Below are positions 1 through 5,461 of a stretch of 8,698 nt of DNA, one piece after another. The notes below the pieces were generated by a model. It did no database searches. It was not told the DNA's origin and worked only from the letters and a program-made list of their open reading frames with translations. The position numbers and the translations under genes were made by a program. Where the stretch lies: contig CAKZNU010000043.1 in NCBI GenBank assembly GCA_937132175.1, positions 1 through 8,698 on the forward strand, in the 5' to 3' direction. This DNA comes from an uncultured euryarchaeote. Lineage in GTDB: Archaea > Nanohalarchaeota > Nanosalinia > Nanosalinales > Nanosalinaceae. Every line of letters begins with the position of its first letter. The first letter of the stretch is position 1.

Positions 1-2
1 GA

Positions 3-113
3 TATGCTCTCGAGGATCTTGGCAGCGAAATATCTGCTGATGCCTCACACATGGCTGATCACGCCGAACGAAACACGTTGAAAAAAGAAGACATAGAAAT
101 GGCTACCAGGTGA
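3..113 (+). CDS. Archaeal histone, C-terminal half (5' end outside window)
   Basis: The frame opening at base 3 encodes 36 residues and then TGA. The residues read as the second half of an archaeal histone fold: the end of the long central helix (SEISADASHMADHAERN), the short loop with the T of the usual R-x-T pair, and the last helix KKEDIEMATR, matching the family pattern (K-x-x-D-I/V-x-x-A-x-R). Archaeal histones are about 65-70 residues, so roughly half the protein is missing upstream. Histones of this type dimerise and wrap DNA. The protein ends at the Arg of the last helix with no C-terminal tail. The stop codon lies inside the ribosome-binding site of the next gene, so the two are probably co-transcribed and translationally linked. 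The family call rests on pattern recognition of a short fragment. Confidence 0.85.
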   Translation, partial: YALEDLGSEISADASHMADHAERNTLKKEDIEMATR

Positions 114-115
114 TT
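108..115 (+). promoter_or_regulatory. Shine-Dalgarno of aIF5A overlapping the histone stop codon
   Basis: AGGTGATT is complementary to the usual 3' end of archaeal 16S rRNA (anti-SD core CACCTCC with flanking AUC). It ends 5 nt before the ATG at 121, and the core AGGTGA ends 7 nt before it. Its AGG is the last sense codon of the histone and its TGA is the histone stop. A ribosome finishing the histone would therefore be placed to start on aIF5A. It also supports the 121 start. It is one of only two clear SD sites in the window. Confidence 0.7.
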
Positions 116-120
116 CAAAA

Positions 121-504
121 ATGCCACAACAGGTTGAAGCAGGAAAGCTAAGGGAAGGAAGCTTTGTAATGATAGACGAGGAACCGTGCAAGGTCAGGGA
201 TGTATCGAAGTCGAGTCCTGGGAAGCACGGCTCGGCAAAGGCAAAGATCAAGGCCAGAGGCGTCTTCGACGACAAGGACAGACATATTACCAAGCCCGGG
301 GACACCATGATGATGAGCCCTGATCTCGATAAGAAGGTCGGCCAGATAGTCTCACAGGACGGCTCCATTGCACAGGTGATGGACATGGAGGATTACGAGA
401 CCGAGGAGATGGAGATTCCGGAGGACCTGGACGTATCTGAAGGCGAGAAGATAGACTTCTGGGTGGTAGACGGCAGAAAGCTGGTGAAAGGCAAGTCCGA
501 GTAA
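121..504 (+). CDS. eif5A: Translation factor aIF5A (hypusine-containing)
   Basis: This 127-residue protein matches archaeal IF5A in length and layout. The N-terminal SH3-like barrel (about 1-68) carries the loop SSPGKHGSAK, with Lys35 as the residue expected to become hypusine or deoxyhypusine. The C-terminal OB fold (about 70-127) is very acidic around 92-112. In the family, the modified lysine reaches into the ribosomal P site and relieves stalling, for example at proline stretches. Deoxyhypusine synthase is not in this window. The ATG is supported by the SD just upstream. The gene follows the histone by 7 nt and is followed by a T-run, so histone-aIF5A looks like one transcription unit. 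The acidic C-terminal domain fits a halophilic proteome. Confidence 0.96.
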   Translation: MPQQVEAGKLREGSFVMIDEEPCKVRDVSKSSPGKHGSAKAKIKARGVFDDKDRHITKPGDTMMMSPDLDKKVGQIVSQDGSIAQVMDMEDYETEEMEIPEDLDVSEGEKIDFWVVDGRKLVKGKSE

Positions 505-511
505 CCCCTAA

Positions 512-520
512 TTTTTTCTC
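512..520 (+). terminator. T-rich terminator after aIF5A
   Basis: A run of six T residues (512-517) followed by CTC begins 8 nt after the aIF5A stop. Archaeal RNA polymerase commonly terminates at T-runs in the non-template strand without a stable hairpin, and I see no strong stem here. It separates the histone-aIF5A unit from the cca promoter. Confidence 0.5.
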
Positions 521-522
521 CA

Positions 523-531
523 AAAAATACT
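523..531 (+). promoter_or_regulatory. TATA-like box of cca-adkA
   Basis: The A-rich stretch AAAAATACT is centred about 30 bp before the ATG at 557. There is no Shine-Dalgarno in the remaining spacer. With normal archaeal TATA-to-start spacing (about 25-27 bp), transcription would begin at or a few bases before the ATG, giving a leaderless or near-leaderless mRNA. The match to TTTAWA is weak, so this is a tentative call. Confidence 0.4.
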
Positions 532-556
532 TACGATCCTATCATTAATTCTAAGT

Positions 557-1891
557 ATGAACTGGCAGAACTCCAGGGAAGACATTCTGGAACAGTACTA
601 TCCCGGGAACGACGAGATCGAGAAGGTTAAACAGATATACTCTACGGTATCTGAGTTTATAGAGGATGAGTATGGCCTCGATACATCTCTTGCAGGCTCC
701 TCCGGGCGTGAAACGTTTGTGTCGGGTGAGGGAGACGTTGATGTCTTCGTGCTCTTCCCTGAGGATACGGATCCGGGCGACCTAGAGGACAGGGGTCTGG
801 AGATCGGCAGGTCGGTATTTGACCACCTTGGATCGGAGGCTCATACGGAGTATGCCGAGCATCCGTACACGAAAGGAAAGCATCGTGGAGTAGAGGTAGA
901 GGTGGTTCCGTGCATAGACACTGATCCGGAAAACATCAGGACCGCGGTAGACAGGAGTCCGCACCACGCCCGATGGGTCGGCTCCAGGCTTGATGAACGG
1001 CAGAAAAAAGACGTGGTACTTCTGAAGAGGTTTCTAGATGCAAACGGGCTCTACGGCTCATCCCTGAAGGTGAGAGGCTTTTCAGGATATCTCTGTGAGC
1101 TGCTTGTCGTTCATTACGGGGACCTGAGATCTGTTCTGGAGGCAGCAGAGGACTGGGAAAGACAGGAGATCATAGATCATGCTCGGCACGGAACAGCATC
1201 CGAAGTTCTGAAGGAGGACTCGGGCAACCTGGTTGTCGTGGACCCGGTTGATCCAGAGAGAAACGTTTCGTCCGTACTCACTGACGAAAACGTAGCCTCC
1301 TTCATCTTTGCCGCACAGAGGTTCAACCAGAGTCCCGATAAGTCTTTCTTCGAAGAAGAGAGTTTGGACGTCGATAAAGACGTCATCGAGAACGAGATCA
1401 GCCGACGGGCAGACGTTATAGCATTAGAGTTTGGGGCTCCTGATCAACCCGAGGACATCACTTATCCTCAGATGAGGAAGCTTATGCAACGATTAAGTTT
1501 AAAGCTTTCAGACGTAGGCTTCGACCTCTATACCTACGGTTTCGAAGTGTTTGAGGAGAAGATCCTGGTGGTCATGGAGCTTGAAAGGCATATTCGGAAG
1601 ACGGAAATTATGGAGGGTCCAAGCATCTACCATGGCAAAAACTACGTGAGAAGCTTTCAGGATGAACACGAGGATGTCTCTGTTCGTGGGGAAAGGCTTG
1701 TGGCTAAGACGGAAAGAGGGTTTACGGATGCAGAAAATTTACTGGAGGATTTTCTCCGCCAGGAACCCCAGAAGCTCTCGGATGAGGGGGTACCGGATGA
1801 TCTCGCGGAGGATCTCTCCGACTTTGACTTCGTTGATCCCCTTGAGAGCGGAAAAAGCTTAAAGCTGTTGGCAGAACTGTTTGACGTATAG
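557..1891 (+). CDS. cca: Archaeal class I CCA-adding enzyme (tRNA nucleotidyltransferase)
   Basis: The protein has 444 residues, close to the roughly 440 of the Archaeoglobus enzyme. It adds or repairs the 3'-CCA of tRNA using CTP and ATP without a nucleic-acid template. The polymerase-beta-like head has the signature G47-S48...R51...T53...G57...D60-V-D62, where D60 and D62 are two metal-binding carboxylates. The third carboxylate is expected in the strand V-E-V-x-V-V-P-C (112-119). Here that residue is Glu115, whereas I recall Asp (VEVDVVP) in characterised archaeal enzymes. The neck, body and tail follow (KGKHRG, then the RQKKDVVLLKRFL helix at about 147-160 and SSLKVRGFSGYLCELL at about 168-183). 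The ATG fits a likely leaderless promoter. The stop is 2 nt before adkA, so the two form an operon. Function is sure at family level; the Glu115 effect is unknown. Confidence 0.95.
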   Translation: MNWQNSREDILEQYYPGNDEIEKVKQIYSTVSEFIEDEYGLDTSLAGSSGRETFVSGEGDVDVFVLFPEDTDPGDLEDRGLEIGRSVFDHLGSEAHTEYAEHPYTKGKHRGVEVEVVPCIDTDPENIRTAVDRSPHHARWVGSRLDERQKKDVVLLKRFLDANGLYGSSLKVRGFSGYLCELLVVHYGDLRSVLEAAEDWERQEIIDHARHGTASEVLKEDSGNLVVVDPVDPERNVSSVLTDENVASFIFAAQRFNQSPDKSFFEEESLDVDKDVIENEISRRADVIALEFGAPDQPEDITYPQMRKLMQRLSLKLSDVGFDLYTYGFEVFEEKILVVMELERHIRKTEIMEGPSIYHGKNYVRSFQDEHEDVSVRGERLVAKTERGFTDAENLLEDFLRQEPQKLSDEGVPDDLAEDLSDFDFVDPLESGKSLKLLAELFDV

Positions 1892-1893
1892 CT

Positions 1894-2460
1894 ATGAGCA
1901 ATGTCAACATTATAGTCGGTCTGTCAGGCGTCGGAAAATCAACGGTCCTGGAGGAGGCCATGAAGCTGGCATCACAGCAGTACGATATCATCAACTACGG
2001 TGACAGGATGCTTGAGACCGCCAGGGATATGGATCTTGTACAGAGCCGTGACGAGCTCAAAAATATTGACTCTGAGACACAGGTGGAGGTCCAGAGAAAG
2101 GCTGCCGAGTCCATACTTGAGGACGCTCAGGAAGGAAACATTATCGTGGATACACATGCAGCAATCCAGACCCCACAAGGTTACCTTCCCGGTCTTCCGA
2201 AGTGGACTATCGAAAACCTTGAACCGGAACACCTCGTACTTATCGATGCATCTTCCGAGGAGATCTACGAAAGGACGATGGAAGACGGCAGCAGAAACAG
2301 GGAGCACGATTCTCCGGAACAGATAGAAGAGTACAGAAACACGGCCAAACGCATGCTTTCCGCAGGCGCAGTTCTTACAGGATCCTACATGGAGACGGTG
2401 ATGAACCATGACGGAGAGGTCCAGAGAGCGGCTCAGGATCTTGTGAATACTCTAGAGTAA
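1894..2460 (+). CDS. adkA: Archaeal adenylate kinase (AdkA type)
   Basis: This 188-residue P-loop kinase converts AMP + ATP to 2 ADP in the cytoplasm. Walker A is GLSGVGKST (9-17). The archaeal AdkA signatures follow in order: INYGDRMLE (33-41) near the AMP site, SRDELK (51-56), and VDTHAAIQTPQGYLPGLP (85-102), the hallmark separating AdkA from bacterial Adk. A basic segment RTMEDGSRNRE follows in the lid region, and the C-terminal AVLTGSYMETVMNHDG matches the end of the fold. Length is normal for AdkA (about 190). The ATG lies 2 nt after the cca stop with no SD, so translation probably depends on termination-reinitiation after cca. Pairing with a CCA enzyme that consumes ATP is plausible but may simply reflect genome compaction. 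Confidence 0.95.
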   Translation: MSNVNIIVGLSGVGKSTVLEEAMKLASQQYDIINYGDRMLETARDMDLVQSRDELKNIDSETQVEVQRKAAESILEDAQEGNIIVDTHAAIQTPQGYLPGLPKWTIENLEPEHLVLIDASSEEIYERTMEDGSRNREHDSPEQIEEYRNTAKRMLSAGAVLTGSYMETVMNHDGEVQRAAQDLVNTLE

Positions 2461-2517
2461 CAGAGACTTGTGGCCACGGCTTTGTAACATTCCTCTGGTA
2501 ATCATGCAGGTATTCCT

Positions 2518-2580
2518 CGGCTCAGAGGCCCTTGTTATGGAAAACAGGTAGTAAACATGGTTCTCTGGGCCTCAGAGCTG
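2518..2580 (+). repeat. Long imperfect inverted repeat / possible structured RNA
   Basis: The left arm at 2518-2531 pairs with the right arm at 2567-2580: 13 of 14 positions pair (one G-T) with a single A-A mismatch, around a 35-base loop. The loop can form a small 4-bp stem TGTT/AACA (2533-2536 with 2543-2546). No T-run follows, so it is not a classical terminator. It lies between adkA and the promoter of the next small gene, in the 167-bp stretch 2461-2627 where I find no convincing coding sequence. A weak TATA-like TTTGTAA (2482-2488) lies about 26 bp before the structure could start. It could be a small RNA, a 3'-UTR element of cca-adkA, or a protein-binding palindrome. Confidence 0.5.
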
Positions 2581-2597
2581 CTGAGAATTCCGGAACG

Positions 2598-2605
2598 TTA
2601 ATAAA
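2598..2605 (+). promoter_or_regulatory. TATA box of the small ORF at 2628
   Basis: TTAATAAA is centred 26.5 bp before the ATG at 2628. This is the spacing expected if transcription starts on the start codon. No Shine-Dalgarno is visible near 2610-2627, so a leaderless mRNA is likely. This site is the main reason for choosing 2628 over the upstream in-frame ATG at 2532. Confidence 0.6.
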
Positions 2606-2627
2606 GCTTGGAAGAGCCTGCTCGGAT

Positions 2628-2912
2628 ATGTCTAGCCTCTGGGACATTGGCAAGAGTTCGAAGGAGAAACTTAACGATTCTTGGGAAGAGGAAGGTATCA
2701 AGATGCAGAAAGTCGACCAGCACAGACACAAGTTTGAGGACAAGTTCAGGGAAAACATGAAAGACGACGTTCCCACTCATCCATACAAGGTATATAGAAA
2801 CATTGTTGAGAACAGAGAGCTTGAGGATGAGGAGGAGCTTGCCCTGGAACAGATGAAGGATGAGTTCTCCGAAGAGTGGAGACAGCTCAAACAGCAAAAC
2901 GCCTCAAACTGA
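2628..2912 (+). CDS. Small charged protein of unknown function (94 aa)
   Basis: I do not recognise this protein. From the ATG at 2628 it has 94 residues, very rich in Glu, Asp, Lys and Arg, with two Cys-free segments likely to be helical: about 10-46 (KSSKEKLNDSWEEEG onward) and about 61-90 (ending EEWRQLKQQ). A central stretch D-V-P-T-H-P-Y-K-V-Y-R (48-58) could be a hinge. There is no signal peptide, membrane segment or metal motif. The frame stays open to an ATG at 2532, but the extra 32 residues are less acidic and overlap the hairpin, and the TATA box lies downstream of that ATG. The gene stands alone, with its own promoter and a T8 terminator, and converges on elp3. A helical small protein is all I can infer. 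Confidence 0.75.
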   Translation: MSSLWDIGKSSKEKLNDSWEEEGIKMQKVDQHRHKFEDKFRENMKDDVPTHPYKVYRNIVENRELEDEEELALEQMKDEFSEEWRQLKQQNASN

Positions 2913-2920
2913 TCCATTCC

Positions 2921-2932
2921 TCTCTTTTTTTT
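2921..2932 (+). terminator. T8 terminator between the small ORF and elp3
   Basis: A TCTC tract followed by eight T residues (2925-2932) starts 8 nt after the stop of the small ORF. It overlaps the stop codon of the convergent elp3 gene (TAA on the minus strand at 2931-2933). It fits a T-run terminator for plus-strand transcription. On the minus strand it is an A-run and would not terminate elp3. Confidence 0.6.
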
Positions 2933-4538
2933 ATTTCAGGATCTTACTCATGTAAGGTCCGTCAAGCTTGTAGTCCATCTTACGGTAGTACTCCCGGGTT
3001 CCAACAGCAGATATCACAGCAACCTTTTCCTTATCCAGAGATCTTGCCTTGTGCTCTGCTTTCTCCATGAGACGGCTTCCGTAGCCTGAGTGCTGTATGT
3101 CTCCTGAGTCACCTATGTCTGCTGCGGAACCGAGGACCTTCAGCTGTCTCACCAGCAAGGTATCTTCATCTATCTCCTCTCTGTAGCTTTCATCGGTCTC
3201 CCTGAGTCGGACAAAGCCAAGAATTATATCCCTTTCAGTATCCTCAAACGAGATGAAGTATTCGGTGCCTCCGGACGCCTCGTAGCTTCTTTCCACGAGC
3301 TCGATATCTTCCTCGGATGGCTCAAGTCCGTGTGTACGTTCCACATGCCCAACCTCTCTACACCTGATACATCTGCATCTTTCTCCCTCGTCTCTGAGCT
3401 CTTGAAGGGCCATCTGTCTCATGTTTGTGAGCTGGGGACCTGCATCGACTTCCGTAGAGGGTATGTCACGCATCACCCGCTTCACACGTACATGCGGCGG
3501 AATAATATCTTTTTGAGCCTTCTTGAGTCTCCTTTTCGCCTCCTCATCGTCTATAGGATCGAACTCTCCTTCCTCGTATCGCCGGTAGAGCTCTGTGCCC
3601 TCGATAACCTCGCATGGATAGATCTTGATCTCGTCCGGCTGCAGATCCGGATCTGAGAAGGTCTTTTTGAACTTCTCGATGTCTTCCTCGTATCCCTCTC
3701 CTGGAAGGCCAAGCATCAGGTGATAGGCTACCTTGAAGCCGGCGTTTTTCAGCCTCTTGGTGGCCTCGATAACCTTGTCCATGCCGTGTCCCCGGTTCGT
3801 CCTCTCGTGTGTCTCATCGAATACGGTCTGTACACCCATCTCGACGCGTGTACCTCCCATCTCAAGTATCCTGTTTACGTGTTCCGTTTCTGCTATGTCC
3901 GGACGGGTCTCGAAGGTGACACCGACGTTTCTGACCTCTGCGGTCTCGTTTCTCTTCTTTGCCTCTTCGAGAGACTCTGCTCCGTCGAAGCTATCCGAGT
4001 CGCCTATCTCGTCCCGGTTATGGTATGAGTTGAAGCCGTCGAAGGCCCTCTTCATGAACTCCTTCTGGTACTCCGGATCCTGAAACGGAAAAGTACCTCC
4101 CATGATTATGAGTTTTGACTTATCGATTGAGTGCCCGTTTTTTTCGTACTGTCGCAGCCTGTCATGTGTCTGGTCGAAGGGATCGTACTGGTTGCGGATT
4201 GCTCTCCTTGTCGCCGGCTCCTTGCCTGTATAGCTCTGTGGCGCATCTTTGCCTTTAGGGCAGTAGATGCACCCACCCCCACACGGTGCAGGACGGGCCA
4301 TGATCGCTATGTTCGCGATACCGGAGATCGAACGTGAAGGTTTTTTCCTCAGCATCTTCTTCGCTACCTCTTCGTCCTCGTTCCTGAACTCCAGGATATC
4401 AGAGTTCTTCGGCATCCCAGAGAAGTCCAAGTCCCGGCAGAGATCTTTCTTCCGTGACTCGACTTCGTCCCGGGAATCGATCTCCCCTGACTCTATCTCC
4501 TCGATAATCTGTCTCGATATATTTTCCAGCTCTGTCAT
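2931..4538 (-). CDS. elp3: Elp3, tRNA uridine-34 radical SAM/acetyltransferase
   Basis: This 535-residue protein has the Elp3 domain order. An N-terminal helical tRNA-binding segment (about 1-70) is followed by a radical SAM domain with Cys86, Cys90 and Cys93 (PCGGGCIYCPKG), then QSYTGKEPATRRA (101-113) and IIMGGTF (144-150). A Cys cluster C388-x-C390-x2-C393 (CRCIRCREVG) is probably part of the zinc site. The C-terminal GNAT domain has the acetyl-CoA loop QHSGYGSRLMEKAE (482-495) and ends YYRKMDYKLDGPYMSKIL. In archaea Elp3 works alone to install carboxymethyl-type groups on C5 of wobble uridine from acetyl-CoA. The Cys spacing is CX3CX2C, whereas I recall C-P-H-G-x-C-x-Y-C (CX4CX2C) in most archaeal and bacterial Elp3. 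The frame extends to 4874, but the extra 112 residues are antisense to sppA and lack Elp3 similarity; ATG 4538 fits the promoter. Confidence 0.95.
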   Translation of the reverse strand: MTELENISRQIIEEIESGEIDSRDEVESRKKDLCRDLDFSGMPKNSDILEFRNEDEEVAKKMLRKKPSRSISGIANIAIMARPAPCGGGCIYCPKGKDAPQSYTGKEPATRRAIRNQYDPFDQTHDRLRQYEKNGHSIDKSKLIIMGGTFPFQDPEYQKEFMKRAFDGFNSYHNRDEIGDSDSFDGAESLEEAKKRNETAEVRNVGVTFETRPDIAETEHVNRILEMGGTRVEMGVQTVFDETHERTNRGHGMDKVIEATKRLKNAGFKVAYHLMLGLPGEGYEEDIEKFKKTFSDPDLQPDEIKIYPCEVIEGTELYRRYEEGEFDPIDDEEAKRRLKKAQKDIIPPHVRVKRVMRDIPSTEVDAGPQLTNMRQMALQELRDEGERCRCIRCREVGHVERTHGLEPSEEDIELVERSYEASGGTEYFISFEDTERDIILGFVRLRETDESYREEIDEDTLLVRQLKVLGSAADIGDSGDIQHSGYGSRLMEKAEHKARSLDKEKVAVISAVGTREYYRKMDYKLDGPYMSKILK

Positions 4539-4560
4539 ATAGAGATGCGGATCTGCCAAG

Positions 4561-4568
4561 ATTAAAAA
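4561..4568. promoter_or_regulatory. Shared bidirectional TATA core for elp3 (-) and sppA (+)
   Basis: ATTAAAAA (TTTTTAAT on the minus strand) is the only convincing A/T core in the 52-bp spacer. Its TTAAAA part (4562-4567) is centred at 4564.5, which is 26.5 bp from the elp3 ATG (first base 4538) and 26.5 bp from the sppA ATG (4591). Neither gene has a well-spaced Shine-Dalgarno; GGGAG at 4571-4575 is 15 nt from the sppA ATG, too far. Both transcripts would then be leaderless. The flank is purine-rich (AAGA) on the side that would be the BRE for sppA and pyrimidine-rich on the side used for elp3, which may favour sppA. Confidence 0.6.
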
Positions 4569-4590
4569 GAAGGGAGAAGTTATCTGGTAC

Positions 4591-5445
4591 ATGAAGAAAA
4601 ACATCTTACTTGCGACGGCCTTTGCAGCCTTTCTGACATCAGCCGGGGCCTTCCAGTTTATGCCCTCGGAAGAAACCGGTACCGCAGCTTTAGTACAGCT
4701 TTCAGGAGCCATAAGTACCTCTTCGGGAGGAGCCTTCAGCTCATCAGGTATAACCCCTGAAGAGGTCAGAAACAGGAACGAGAAAGTTAGGGAGCAGGGA
4801 TACGACGCAGTTATATACGAGATTAACTCCGGCGGAGGAACGGTCGTAGCATCTAAGGAGATCATGAGGTCCATAAACTCTATGGAGATTCCTACGGTCT
4901 GTCGTTTCAGAGACGTAGCGGCCTCAGGAGCCTATCTTTTCTCTCTGGGCTGTGATAGGATTGTATCGGATAACTCCACGCTTACAGGAAGCATCGGAGT
5001 TAAGAGTTCCTACCTCGAGTTCTCCGATGCCCTAGAGGAGTATGGCATAGATTATGTCAACACTTCCTCAGGGAGGTACAAGGAGCTGGGATCTCCGTAC
5101 GTTGATCCATCGGACAACCAGACCGAGATTCTTGCCTCGAGATCACGAGTTATCCACGAACAGTTCCTTGATCTGGTAGACTCGAAGAGAAATCTCTCGA
5201 ACACATCCATGTCCAGAATCGAGACCGGAAACGTATTTGTGGGCGAAACCGCTGCCGAGCTTGGCCTGGTAGACAGACTTGGAGGCAGAGAAGCAGCGAA
5301 AAACGTATCTGAGTCGCTCGTGGGAAGAGACCTGAGCTTTCAGAAGCTTGAGAAAGAGGAAAGTTTCAGCCTGTTTTCGCTTCCCGGCTTAAGCTCGGTG
5401 ATCTCTGCCTTGGAGCCTGAAGTACCTATTGAGGCGGCCTTGTAG
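4591..5445 (+). CDS. sppA: SppA-like S49 serine peptidase (signal peptide peptidase)
   Basis: This 284-residue protein begins KKNILLATAFAAFLTSAGA, a lysine-led hydrophobic stretch that is either a cleavable signal (A18-G-A20 site) or a membrane anchor, so the catalytic domain faces outward. The S49 fold follows: LVQLSGAI (34-41), EINSGGGTV (77-85), the nucleophile Ser112 in RDVAASGAYLFSLGCD, TGSIGV (132-137), and the general-base Lys164 in SSGRYKELGSP. The Ser-to-Lys distance is 52 residues, the same as the S162-K214 pair I recall for the Thermococcus enzyme. The family degrades cleaved signal peptides and other membrane peptides. The oxyanion-side loop is N-S-G-G-G where N-S-P-G-G is usual. 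It is divergent from elp3 and convergent with trmB, and its stop codon lies inside a terminator-like hairpin. An alternative role as a general membrane-quality protease cannot be excluded. Confidence 0.92.
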   Translation: MKKNILLATAFAAFLTSAGAFQFMPSEETGTAALVQLSGAISTSSGGAFSSSGITPEEVRNRNEKVREQGYDAVIYEINSGGGTVVASKEIMRSINSMEIPTVCRFRDVAASGAYLFSLGCDRIVSDNSTLTGSIGVKSSYLEFSDALEEYGIDYVNTSSGRYKELGSPYVDPSDNQTEILASRSRVIHEQFLDLVDSKRNLSNTSMSRIETGNVFVGETAAELGLVDRLGGREAAKNVSESLVGRDLSFQKLEKEESFSLFSLPGLSSVISALEPEVPIEAAL

Positions 5446-5461
5446 CCGCCTTCCTTGTTTT
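5431..5461 (+). terminator. Hairpin terminator spanning the sppA stop codon
   Basis: AGGCGGC (5432-5438) pairs with GCCGCCT (5445-5451), extended by a G-T pair, around a 6-base loop CTTGTA. A T-rich tail CCTTGTTTTCT follows to 5463. The sppA TAG (5443-5445) falls in the loop and first stem base, so the last codons of sppA encode half of the stem. It sits between convergent sppA and trmB. On the minus strand the stem is not followed by a T-run, so it should act mainly on sppA. Confidence 0.6.

Noticed and set aside
1972..2409. 145-residue minus-strand open frame opposite adkA
   Set aside because: AdkA has a complete set of family motifs. The reverse frame has a Cys/Leu/His-rich shadow composition.
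2532..2627. Upstream ATG giving a 126-residue form of the small ORF
   Set aside because: The extra 32 residues are basic and Gly/Ser-rich, overlap the inverted repeat, and lie upstream of the likely TATA box at 2598-2605.
3720..4083. Two overlapping plus-strand open frames of about 100-116 residues inside elp3
   Set aside because: They are antisense shadows of a clearly coding gene, with Cys/Ser/Phe-rich composition and no promoter or RBS.
4539..4874. Upstream extension of the elp3 frame by 112 residues
   Set aside because: It is antisense to sppA, has a Ser/Pro-rich non-acidic composition unlike the neighbours, and has no Elp3 similarity. ATG 4538 has a TATA core at the right distance.
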